Shown here: positions 54,897 through 64,000 of the stretch, piece by piece | How the letters are laid out: each line of letters begins with the position of its first letter | Position numbering within the stretch: the stretch's first letter is position 1 | Source: Evernia prunastri | Taxonomy: Eukaryota > Ascomycota > Lecanoromycetes > Lecanorales > Parmeliaceae | Length of the DNA stretch: 64,000 bases | Assembly (NCBI GenBank): GCA_003184365.1 | Contig: NKYR01000035.1 | Coordinates: 124,001-188,000, forward strand | Direction: 5' to 3' | The notes under the pieces: model-generated | The model's database searches: none | Seen by the model: only the letters and a program-made list of their open reading frames with translations | Told to the model about the DNA's origin: nothing | Made by a program: the position numbers and the translations under genes

Positions 54897-56502
54897 ATGG
54901 GTATCCTTGTAAGGCTCATCGGCTCCGGCGTCGGTCTCGCGGCTGAAGCCATGGCCGCAAAGAAACAGAAATCGCGCTCCAGGTCCCGAGGAGGACCTGA
55001 TCCGTCACCCCAAGCCTCTGCCTCGAGCAGTAGGGACATAGGACCTTCCACTCCTTCAACCAACAACAGGAGCGAGAAGAAATCTTCATCGGCGCCTGAG
55101 GCACGCGAAGAAGACTTTGAAGAACCACCGCCAGCCTACGAGCAGGTTGTCGAAGTACCAGAGGAGCGGGCCCATGAGCTCATCGCGAATGGGAAAGCAT
55201 TACCCTTGGACGACGAGAAACACAATTCAGTTCGGGGAAAAGACCTCCGTGAAGACGACAGCGACGATGACAGCAACAACGACAGCGACGGCGAGGAAGC
55301 GAACTGGGCTCTTGACGAAGCAGCCGAAGAAATCGCAACGCCCAGCGCCGAAGATCCCAAGCTCAAGTACGGAAAATGGGCCCAGCCGACAATCGAATCC
55401 TTCAGCGCCATGGTAATGGCAAAATGCCCACCTCCTCCAAACCACCCGACAAACCCGCTGCAACGACCGGTGATCATCCCGCAGCGGAGACCCGGCGCTC
55501 GAGACCGCGGCTTCATCCACGCCTACTCGCCCGACCTCGCGGGAAAGGGCATCTCCCAAGAAGTGTTCCTGTCCTTCATCCAGACCTTCCACGCCGCCAC
55601 ACAGGCCTCGCCCCTGCTGAACGTCGTCTTCATCTCCGCGGGCGTCGCAGGCCTCGTCCCGGAACCGATCACCACGATCACCAGCACCGTCATCCAGTTC
55701 GCGGCGGGCGCGGCCATTTATCTGCAGACGACGCAACGCACGCACGGCTTCCTGGACGAGATGAACGACCGGCTGTTCAAGCCAAGGGGCCTGTACGCCA
55801 TGGTCATGAAGTACATCCCGCAGGGGACGAGGCCGATCTCCGTGCAGCAGGCGGACCTGGGTGCGATCATCAGCAAGGAGAACGCGCCGCACAAGGCGTA
55901 TCAGAACTTCAGAGCCGTCAACGCGGGCCGGTCGTACGGTGGGATCGAGATGCCGGACTCCGCGCCCCTGGTGTTCCCCGCCCTGGACGAGGCCGCGCAG
56001 ACGCAGGACCCCGCGAAGGCGAGCAGGCTGAAGAACAGCATGGCCTTCGTAATGGACTACTACGACAAGCGCGCACAAGCGTCCTACGTACGTTCCTCCT
56101 CCCCCCTTTCCCCCCTCCGATAACTCCACTTCCCCCCATTAACTCACCCGGACAACAAAACAGCTGCACCAAAACCCCGACCAGCGCCTCGACCTGCCCC
56201 GGCCCGACTTCGCCACCCGCGTCAGCGACCCCACGCACCCTGCTTTCCGCGGCTCTCTGCTCACGCTCATCTCCGGCGGCAAGATCCCGCCGAAATCGGA
56301 GCGGCGGGCGAGGAGGCGCGATCAGAGGATCCAGGCGGGGTTCGCGCCGAGCAGGAAGCAGGAGCGGAAGGCGTGGAGGCGGAAGAGGAAGTTGATGAGG
56401 CAGGGCGTGCTGTATCTTATGGTGGTCAACTTGCCGACTGAGCGGGAGGTGGAGAAGGCGGAGAGGGAGGTGAGGCAGCAGGAGGTGGGGATGGGCAGAT
56501 GA
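54897..56502 (+). CDS. conserved fungal protein of unknown function, PPxY motif
   Basis: Exons 54897-56087 and 56164-56502 (76-base intron) give 509 residues. It starts MGILVRLIGSGVGLAAEAMA, a hydrophobic N-terminus followed by Lys/Ser-rich disorder, a PPPAY at 77-81 that could bind WW domains, and an acidic stretch (DDSDDDSNNDSDGEE). The folded part includes an amphipathic-to-hydrophobic region (ISAGVAGLVPEPITTITSTV) and a conserved-looking GFLDEMNDRLFKPRGLYAMV. The C-terminus is very basic (KSERRARRRDQRIQ). I recall this layout from many filamentous fungi, often without annotation, and cannot name a function. The start at 54897 is preferred over an upstream in-frame GTG since Met-Gly begins the typical N-terminus. 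The intron is C-rich. Confidence 0.82.
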
Positions 56503-57164
56503 GGGGGGAGGGAGGGTGGGGTTTCGTGTACTGCTTTTGGGCGTTGAGACCCTGGCTAGCACTTTGGACGACCCGTTTCATCTTGGCGCTTTGTCGTTCA
56601 TTTCCCCCTTGTTATGTATGCATGATGACCCCTTTCACGATCCGCAGAGTCAAATCAACCAAAGGCTTTCGATGTCCCTGAAGACCTTCTCGATGTCCCC
56701 CTAGAAGGTAGCACATCTTAACACAGCTCTCCTCGCCACCGTTCATTCTAAACCCACCCACCAACCGTATATCCACCCTCACCAAACACATCCATCCACT
56801 CAAAGGTCTTTCAACCCGCACCCTAAACCCCCAACTCCTAATCCCTCACCTCATCCCATCCTACCCAATCCACCTCAACCCCTCCTCTCTTCACCTTCAC
56901 CATCTCCCTACCATCTCCCCTCCCCTCCCTCTCCCCGCCATCTCCCCAAATCAGACAACCCGCCACATCACACTCGCCACCCACTAAGCAACCAACACAA
57001 GAAAACACCCACGGCCGGGCTGAGGCAGCTCGCATCGTTGACCGTGCCCTCAGACCAGAGTACTTTCCTATGCAGGAGAAGGTAACGGAGATGAGAGAGT
57101 GTGTGGATGGCATTAGCGCTGGTTAGAGGACGGATGACGGCTTTGGGGTACTTTAGGGTGGAGA

Positions 57165-57250
57165 GGGTTGTAGAGAGGGGTTGGAGGGGGGGTTGGAGGG
57201 GAGGTTGGAGGGGGGTTTGGAAGGGGTTTGCAGGGGGTTTGTGCAGGTTG
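57165..57250 (+). repeat. G-rich degenerate tandem repeat
   Basis: GGGGTTGGA-type units repeat about six to eight times. Runs of four or more G separated by short loops could form a G-quadruplex on the plus strand. Confidence 0.7.
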
Positions 57251-57589
57251 ACAGGTTAGGCAGGTAGGCAGCTTGGCAGGGTTTGAAGCTGGCGGTGATG
57301 GGAGGGTTGCGAAGGAGATGTGGGACGGAGGGGAAGTCGCAATGGCTCCAGGCCGAATTAGAAGGAACGCAACGCTTAGCGGAGGCAGTCAAACCTTCTC
57401 ACGCTGGCGTACATACTCGCATGTGTGCCTGGAATATGATTCCGAATCCGCAGAGCGGCATGTTTGAAAGTCATCGTACCAAAACAAGGTCCGTTTCGTC
57501 CGCGATAATATATTACATACGCACCTCTTTTCTATTCCGAGATGCAAACTATTCAAGCCGAAGATGGTCAAAACGGGCCTTGGGTCGAA

Positions 57590-57770
57590 GAATGAAGAAA
57601 GAAGAAGGATGAAGAAGAAGGATGAAGAAGAATGAAGAAAAATGAAGAAGAATGAAGAGGAAGAAGAAGAAGAAGAAGAAGAAGAAGAAGAAGAAGAAGA
57701 AGAAGAAGAAGGAGAAGGAGAAGAAGAGGACGAAGAAGAAGAAGAAGGAGAAGAAGGGGGCCCTGGCATC
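57590..57770 (+). repeat. GAA/GAAGAT purine microsatellite
   Basis: Almost pure purine on the plus strand, mainly (GAA)n with interruptions by T and GGA. It is a likely length-variable locus. Confidence 0.9.
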
Positions 57771-57940
57771 CAAGAAATACACCCCGTCAGGCTGCGCTCC
57801 ATGGGAAACGTCTTTCAAACCCTCCAACACCGTCGCTTCCGATTAGAATAAGGCTTGCTCGTGAAAAAGCACCCACGCCTCTACCATATGTTCAAAGCCC
57901 AGACTGCCAAACCCCCTCGCTTTGGCGCTGGATTCCCCTT

Positions 57941-57970
57941 CCCCCCCNCCCCCCCCCCCCCCCCCCCCCC
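57941..57970. other. poly-C run with one undetermined base
   Basis: A run of C containing an N at 57948. The length of the homopolymer is probably uncertain in the assembly. Confidence 0.9.
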
Positions 57971-58009
57971 ATTCCCCCCCAAAACAACCTTTGATGCGAG
58001 ACGCCCTAT

Positions 58010-59836
58010 TCATTCCTCACTACCGCTCGTGTCACCCTGCACCCACATCCTCCGCAGCAAGCCTTCCACGCCCTCGTCCACCACATCGCCGTCCTCGTGC
58101 TCCCGCACCGAATCCGGCGACTCCGGACTCCCCCCCTTCCCAACCATGAACTTCACCCTGCTCCTCCCCTGCGTCGCCTCCTCGGCACTGCCCACCGGCG
58201 TCTTGACATTCTTGCCCCCCTGATGCCCACCGGGCACTTTCTTCCCGTCCAACTTCTTGCGCCCGTCCAGTCTCCGCCCGTCGAGCTTGCTCTGCACGCC
58301 CGGTTTTTTCAGACTGCGGGCGAGCAAATCGGGGTAGAAGCGCGCCGCGTTCCTGCACTCGACCCTTGCCTGCGTGAACTGCCTCGCCTGTCGTGCCTCC
58401 ATCTCCTTGGACCCCGCGCTCAGGTATTGGGTGCCGAAGCCTGACCCCTGTTGCAGGAGCGGGTGTTGATCGGATGGCGGATCGCGCTGCGTGGACATGC
58501 GTTGCAGGTCCAATTTCAGCTGCGTCAGCGACTTTCCCTTTGTGGGATCGGCGCCGCGGGCCGATTCGAAGGGGGAGATTCGGGACTCTTTTGGAGGCTT
58601 GGCTGGGGGTTTGGCGTTGGGGTGTTTTGGTACGGGTGGAGATGCTGAGCTGGATTCGCCATTGCTGAGACGGGGGTGGGAGAGATTGGCGGCAGATTTG
58701 ACCTTGCGAGTGGTTGCTTTGACTTTTGGAGATGGGTCTGATGGAGAAGCTGGACGGTCGTGCTGGGTAGCATGGTTGAGATGCGCTAGATTGCTTTGGA
58801 GGTGAGATACAGAACCTGGTGTTCCGCTGCCAGAATTCGAGCCGGTGCCATTAAGAAAGCGAGATATACCATCTGCAGGCATGGAATCCTTATTGCCAAA
58901 TGTAGATTCCTGGCTGTGAACGAAGGCTGGGGAGCCACTGGAGCCATTTGGTGTGACTGTTGCCGACACGTTAGATGTTTTGGGGGCTGCATTATGCGTG
59001 CTACGATTGAGTAGACGGTGCGTCACGTCGTCTGCGTTTGGCGGGTAAGAGTACGGGGATCTTTCTCGATGATGCTCTTGCTCCTTTGCATGATCGACGA
59101 AAGCAGAAGGATTGTTTGGTGGAGACTGTGGAGGTGATTGAGGAAGATTCGGAGGAGATGGTTCTGCGGGCTCATCTGGCGAAGGTGGGTCTTCCAGCTG
59201 AGGAGTCTTGCGACCTACTGAGCCCCGTCGAGTGGTATGGGGCGACTGTGAATTGCTTTCCTCTGTCCAGTCATCGTTCTCCTGATCCTCCTGATCCTCA
59301 TCTCCCGCCTCAAAGCTCGTCTGCCCATTCACTGGACCGTCATTGTCGCCCTTCTTGCGCAAATTATTCCTCATCTGCGCCTTTGCTCCCTTGGATTGGT
59401 TCCCCAGCTTGGCGGATGAACCACCCCGCGCCAAGGATACTTCCGATTTATTCTTCTTCATAGACACCTTAGACCCAACTCGTGGCAAGCTAATATTAGA
59501 ACTGTTGCGCTTGAAGTGGTGTGTCGTTGGACTGGCCGTTGGTGTGTGCGACGCGGATCTAGTATGGTGTCGTGTGTGTCCTGTAAGGTCTCCTGCGTCG
59601 CCAGGGCCCAACTTTGAGAGCTTGTGTAGACCCTTGCCATGCGAGGGCACTCTGCCATGGGGGTGACGTGCATGACCGACGGGATGCGCTTTGTGTAGCT
59701 TAGTTGAAGAACCTTTATTGTGCGACTTGGAGAGAAGACCGGTGTTTGGAGAGCCTTTGGAGAGAGAAGCGGAGGATGAGGTACGCTCGTTCAGCTGTGG
59801 CCTTCTGCCAGGGGAGGGAGATGCGCGGCCAGACAT
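58010..59836 (-). CDS. TCO89: TORC1 subunit TCO89-type protein
   Basis: Single exon, 608 residues, mostly low-complexity (Ser, Pro, His, Gly), as is usual for this subunit. The recognisable core is at about residues 100-135: THHFKRNSSNISLPR followed by SMKKNKSEVSLARG, which I associate with the fungal TCO89 domain. A C-terminal folded stretch (EARQARQFTQARVECRNAAR) is also conserved in filamentous fungi. In yeast Tco89 is a non-essential part of TOR complex 1 at the vacuole and affects nutrient and stress signalling. The start (MSGRASPSPGRRPQLNER) is the first Met of the frame. The stop lies 40 bases from the poly-C run with an undetermined base, which does not affect the frame. The gene symbol is by domain, not by orthology test. 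Confidence 0.82.
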   Translation of the reverse strand: MSGRASPSPGRRPQLNERTSSSASLSKGSPNTGLLSKSHNKGSSTKLHKAHPVGHARHPHGRVPSHGKGLHKLSKLGPGDAGDLTGHTRHHTRSASHTPTASPTTHHFKRNSSNISLPRVGSKVSMKKNKSEVSLARGGSSAKLGNQSKGAKAQMRNNLRKKGDNDGPVNGQTSFEAGDEDQEDQENDDWTEESNSQSPHTTRRGSVGRKTPQLEDPPSPDEPAEPSPPNLPQSPPQSPPNNPSAFVDHAKEQEHHRERSPYSYPPNADDVTHRLLNRSTHNAAPKTSNVSATVTPNGSSGSPAFVHSQESTFGNKDSMPADGISRFLNGTGSNSGSGTPGSVSHLQSNLAHLNHATQHDRPASPSDPSPKVKATTRKVKSAANLSHPRLSNGESSSASPPVPKHPNAKPPAKPPKESRISPFESARGADPTKGKSLTQLKLDLQRMSTQRDPPSDQHPLLQQGSGFGTQYLSAGSKEMEARQARQFTQARVECRNAARFYPDLLARSLKKPGVQSKLDGRRLDGRKKLDGKKVPGGHQGGKNVKTPVGSAEEATQGRSRVKFMVGKGGSPESPDSVREHEDGDVVDEGVEGLLRRMWVQGDTSGSEE

Positions 59837-60404
59837 TTGGTGTCGGTGTATTTTCTTATGCAGTCGGGAAATTGATGTGGGGCTCTTGCTCTGATTTGCG
59901 GTGCGGGTGAGCGCGGAGGTTTGCGACAGTGCGTGGGAGACTCGTCAGATGGCTGTGAAATCTTACTATTAGTGCGCAAAGGAAGTCATGACTAATAGAA
60001 TAAGTGAGTGAGTCGATAGTGTTTATAATAGTGAGTAGGAGTATGTCGAACAAGGATAATGTGGATGACTGTTTGCATACAGAAGCAAAGTGAGCGCGAA
60101 TTGACGGGGCCGGGGTGAGACGGCATCTTTCCGCGCCATCTTCATTGTCCAATCGGCTGCATTCCTGGAATAGCCTTTGCCTCACAAGGCGTGTCCCAAC
60201 ACTCGAAAATGTTGCCCCTGAACCCCTGACTTTTAATCAAATTTTTTCATGTGCAAAAAGAATCAGGCAAAAAAAGATGCATGCTTAATAACCCAAAATA
60301 TATCAATTCTACCCATATATATATATCTCTACGCGAGATCTAAAGTATGGCCAACATCGCCCACGCCATGCTAGGAAGCAGATATGCTTGCCAATGCTTC
60401 TAGA
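59837..60404. other. intergenic between TCO89-type and sulfite reductase genes
   Basis: Leader and promoter of the TCO89-type gene and 3' flank of the reductase gene. Near 60305-60330 there is a TATATATATA stretch. No gene seen. Confidence 0.5.
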
Positions 60405-63400
60405 TCAGTAAACCTCCAACACATATCTTAGCTGGTCCTTCAACTTCTCAATCTCAGTCCTTGGGGTCACCTTCTTGCCTAACGTCTTTGCATCCCTGGC
60501 GATAGCATCTTCGAGCACATTGGTGACATCAGGAACAGGCCATGTGGGACCACCTGGCATCGACGCATCAGCAAGCTCGTCTTCATAATTTTGTAGAAGC
60601 ACTTACATAGATAGAAAGCCCCTTCCTCCTTGAGATAAGCCTGGATGATATCGTTCATCGTTTGTCTCATCCTATCTTGAATATAGATCTTTTGCGGCTG
60701 GTCACGCGAGAAAGCGCGACCAAGTAACGTGATGACACCCGCATCTTGATACGCCTCCCACTCTTCTCCATAGCAATACTCTTCTCGCTGATGTCTCGAG
60801 CCCATGTAGAGCAGCACAGATCCAATCTCCTTACCCTGTGCTTTCTCCCACGCGCGATACTGTACAAAGGCCCGAAATGGTGCAAGACCAGTGCCAAGAC
60901 CAGCCATAATCAATGGCTGGGTAGACTTTGGCGGCAGCTTCATCACGCTTGGCTTGACCGAGACCGTGACGGGAGCGCCAACTCTGAGCTTGTTGAGGAA
61001 TCTGGTAGCTTGACCGAATCTGTCGCGGCCCTTCGGATCTACCCAGCCGACAACCACAATCATCAATGCCACGCTGTTTGGCGTCACCTTCTGGCATGAC
61101 GCGATGGAGTATTCTCTTCGCTTCATCGGACTGACAATGCGTACAATATCATGGAAGCTAGGATGGGCCGAGGGGAACTCCAAAAGTATGTCGGCGTATG
61201 TAATAGTATCTACCTCGGCTCTCCTCTTGAACTCCTGATTGCCTTCCTTAGTAGGGCCTCCCAATGTGGTGAGCTCCTTCCGCTCATGGGGATCATCGGC
61301 GAACTCAGCCAAAGCCTCGTAGAAGCGCTTTGGTGGTCGGCCAAATATATCAACATTTTGCATAAGAGCTTGATATACGGTTCTGTTCTCGAGCACCTGG
61401 GGATTTTCGCGACTCGGCACCTCAACGATCTCCTTAGGGTCAATTTTGTAGAACTTGACGAATTCCTCGACCTTGACTTGGTCATTCTCCGCGTGGATAC
61501 CAAGCGCTTCTCCAATATCGTAGGTCAAGCCTGAGTTGCCAAGATCAAATTCGATGTGGAAGATATTCCTATCGTAAGAGGGTGGTGTGAGTCTACGATT
61601 CTCCTGTACATGCACTGTGTAGGTTTTGACGTTGACATCTGGGCGCAGTGCCGGTTTTGTGCCGTACGCCTCTTTGAAAACCAAACCTTTGGCTGCCGTC
61701 TTCCAGTCCTTGAGATACGTGGGTGGTTCTACTTCAATCTTATCGTAAGCCACAAAGCTACTTGTGGAGATGTCCTTGAGCAGTGAGGATGGCGTAGCCT
61801 CTAATTCCTTCATGGCCCAAGTCTCGGGAATCTCTATTAGTCGTAGAGCATTGTCTAGCGCTTTGGCCAGTTCCTCCAATGTCTCGATCGTCCCATTGAC
61901 AGTTGCCAGCTTCTGCAATCCAGTCTTCTCGAGGGCGGGCAACGCAATGCGCAAAAATGCTATCTCTGTCAAGTATACTTCTTGCGGTGGGTCATTGGCT
62001 ATGATCTCAACGGCCGGCGGATCGAAGATATACAGCTTGGCACTCTTGGCGGCCAATGCATTTCTGAATCCGGCTGGCAGCTTTGTCTCGAGGTCGTCAT
62101 CTTTCACGCCGGGTAGCTTCAAAATGATCTTTCCGCCAGCCTTGAGGCCATCAAGAACGTCATACGTCTTGAGCAGACTCTCTCCGCCGACATAAACTAC
62201 ATCGGCTGCATCAATTGAGTAGGCAGCCTCGATCGTCTTCTTAGACTTCCGGATATTAGAACGGAAGACACCCCCTTGGACCAAATTGTCGTATCCTGTC
62301 TTGGTGGTGACATTACTCGCGGAATCTGTGGCCAAAGCTTGGGCTAATGCAACTGGCGCGATTGCAGAATCTGAAGTATCTATGTCCCAGAAAGTATACT
62401 GTTGAACTGATGCTGGGTCAAGCAATTGGAGAGGCGAAAACGCGCTAGATTCGGTCGATTCCTGCTCCGGCCGCAAGATCGGCGTCTTTACGAGCAGTTG
62501 AAATGCTGCCGCAACCGAGACAGGCGTCCAGACCGTCTCTCTTGCGTACTTCACATCAACTACTGCTGGGAGTGTTGCCCATTTCTCTGAAAATGTGACC
62601 GCTGCTACGACGTCGCCGTATAGATTTGAGCGAATACTGCTGTCTGATACCGCTTGCTGGTCTTCAACTTGACCAAGCACACCGATCGTCTTCACTGAGT
62701 CAGGCAGTATTTTAAGGAATTCCTCTTCAATGAACGGCCTGTAGACCCTAACATTCAAGACTCCGACTTGCGCGCCATCTCTTTCGAGGGACAGAGCGAC
62801 TTGCGAGGCCAATGATGACTCCGCACTACCGAATACTACTAGCACCGAGTCTGGCGTTGCGTGGCCGTGATATTCAAACACACCGTACTGGGTACCAAGC
62901 TCGCCATTGAACGCGTTCAGCAGCCGCAGCACTTTCGTGTCTAGGTCGGCATTCCTTTTTTCAGGTGCAGAAATCTCATGCTGAACCGCCTTGTAGGTAT
63001 TGTGCAGACCGGCTTGATCTAAGACATCAATGACTCTTGTTGTCTCCCTTCCGATGCTGACACCGTCGTAAATGTGTATGGTGGGCATAATGCTTGCAAG
63101 CAGGGTCGAGAACAACGCCATATGTTGCGCCTCGTATGCAGAGAATGAAGATACCATGCCAAATCCCAGCTCTTCTGCCATGGACAAAGCCGAGGTGTAA
63201 TCCGTGACCAGCTGCGAAGAAGCTCCAGCGTAGTCAATGGCCGCGATGTGAGCCACAAACGGACTGGCAACCGAGTATAGAAGGGATAACTGATCAAGCG
63301 CTGCACGGAGGTACTGCAAGGTAGAGGACGAGGCGAGGATAGACTGGGGGACATATCGTTTCTTCAGATCGAAGTCCTTGGAGAAGACGTACCCCAGCGC

Positions 63401-63739
63401 TATAGATGCGGCGCCTTGCCGAATCTGCATGGATTCGACATTGGTAGGGTAGCCATAGACATTCTCCGCCCCTCGTCCAAACCAATCTTTAGCAGCGACA
63501 TCGAGGTCGAAGGTCTCAGGTGAGTAGGTCCATAGTCTATCCGAAAGGGTGTATGCGACTTGCTGGATCAACGTTTGAGCAGTCACGTATGTGGGTCCGC
63601 CGATTGAGGAAAGAGACGTTGGCTGGCCAAAAGGCAAACTTGTAGAGTGCTGCTTGAATTCTTTCAACCTTTTTTCTGGCCCTTCACGAATAGGCTCAGG
63701 CTCTGCTGGGCCATTGGACTCGGCTGGCTGAAGACGCAT
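60405..63739 (-). CDS. MET10: sulfite reductase [NADPH] flavoprotein (alpha) subunit
   Basis: Exons 63739-60607 and 60553-60405 (53-base intron) give 1,093 residues. This subunit accepts electrons from NADPH through FAD and passes them to the haem subunit that reduces sulfite to sulfide in sulfate assimilation. The N-terminal ~330 residues are pyruvate:ferredoxin-oxidoreductase-like (GPTYVTAQTLIQQVAYTLSD). The C-terminal ferredoxin-reductase part has the FAD motif RREYSIASC at about 874-882, GTGLAPFRAF at about 946 for NADPH, and YCYGEEWEAY. The intron join FYLC-GPTWPVPDV restores the conserved end. The start is uncertain: an upstream in-frame ATG at 63805 would add 22 hydrophobic residues, and homologues often begin near SLPFGQPTS. 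The rest of the window to 64000 is its upstream flank; I saw no clear sulfur-regulator site. Confidence 0.95.
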
Positions 63740-64000
63740 GACAGGCAATGAAGACAATTTGAGGAGACAGCAAGGAAGAAAGATTGCACAGAAGGAGAGA
63801 AGCAAGGAGAGCGGTATTGGTAAGCGTCCATTTTCACCGCCGTTATCATCTTTTTTTTTTTGAACTTTTTTTCCGCCACAGCGTTGCTAGGTTGAATTGC
63901 GTGATCAGCTAAAGAAAAGTATCGGCAAATGAATAGCATCTTGATTGACGGATTTTAATCTCCGCTGATTAGATAACTTTAATTACAGATCTCTCGGATC

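Larger units (their letters stand above)
56503..58009. other. intergenic with G-rich, GAA and poly-C tracts
   Basis: No gene. It contains a G-rich tract (57165-57250), a purine GAA-type tract (about 57590-57770), and a C homopolymer (57941-57970) with one undetermined base at 57948. Frames through these tracts are poly-Glu, poly-Lys or poly-Ser artefacts. Confidence 0.6.

Noticed and set aside
55227..56129. 300-residue open frame antisense to the 54897-56502 gene
   Set aside because: High GC and codon mirroring of the real gene; Arg/Gly-rich, no domain, no splice logic.
57642..57851. Poly-Glu, poly-Lys and poly-Ser frames across the GAA tract
   Set aside because: Pure microsatellite translation.
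1..64000. tRNA, rRNA or riboswitch genes
   Set aside because: I looked for T-loop-like GTTCGANTC sequences with pairing arms on both strands and found none that fold; a covariance-model search would be needed to exclude them.

Overview
The window looks like nuclear DNA of a filamentous ascomycete (Pezizomycotina). Coding regions are broken by short GT-AG introns, almost all 47-98 bases, several with a CTAAC/CTAAT-like branch site close to the acceptor. There are no bacterial-style operons. Recognisable genes are fungal: a Zn2Cys6 regulator, a TCO89-type TORC1 subunit, polyubiquitin with introns, MET10-type sulfite reductase, secreted proteins, and an AT-rich decayed hAT transposon typical of RIP. 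I cannot assign a genus; a leotiomycete is a guess only.

Layout. 0.7-11.5 kb is a conserved housekeeping block: BRAP2/ETP1-like ubiquitin ligase, four-unit polyubiquitin, Zn2Cys6 regulator and farnesyltransferase beta subunit (RAM1). 13.5-22 kb is accessory: a small Ser/Gly-tailed protein with an apparent frameshift, an 0.8-kb element with long terminal inverted repeats, an F-box-like gene broken by one stop, a divergent pair of NAD(P)-binding oxidoreductases, and a membrane RING-finger gene broken inside its RING. 22.8-32.4 kb holds a large C2H2 zinc-finger protein, an arrestin-like protein with a PPPY motif, and a secreted GH128-type glucanase.

34-44.5 kb is the repeat-rich core. Two ~96-bp tandem arrays, sharing a core motif, lie on either side of a third ~200-bp array and an unrecognised 496-residue protein with an acidic-aromatic tail. 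Next come an Nmad2-like (nucleotide-modification-associated) protein and the RIP-degraded hAT element. 44.8-53.8 kb encodes secreted products (a SnoaL-like protein, a 63-residue knottin-like cysteine-rich peptide, a 1,093-residue protein with five beta-type repeats) and a broken RING gene. 54.9-64 kb returns to conserved genes: a fungal protein of unknown function, TCO89 and the sulfite reductase flavoprotein subunit.

Themes. Ubiquitin biology recurs (ubiquitin itself, one intact and two broken RING proteins, an F-box-like remnant, and two PPxY-bearing proteins of a type that can recruit Rsp5 ligases). Nutrient signalling is represented by TCO89 and sulfate assimilation. Gene decay is concentrated in the accessory segments: three genes carry single in-frame stops, each of which one transition could explain, and one carries a frameshift. 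Exon joins were made by reading splice signals and reading frame by eye; there is no transcript evidence.
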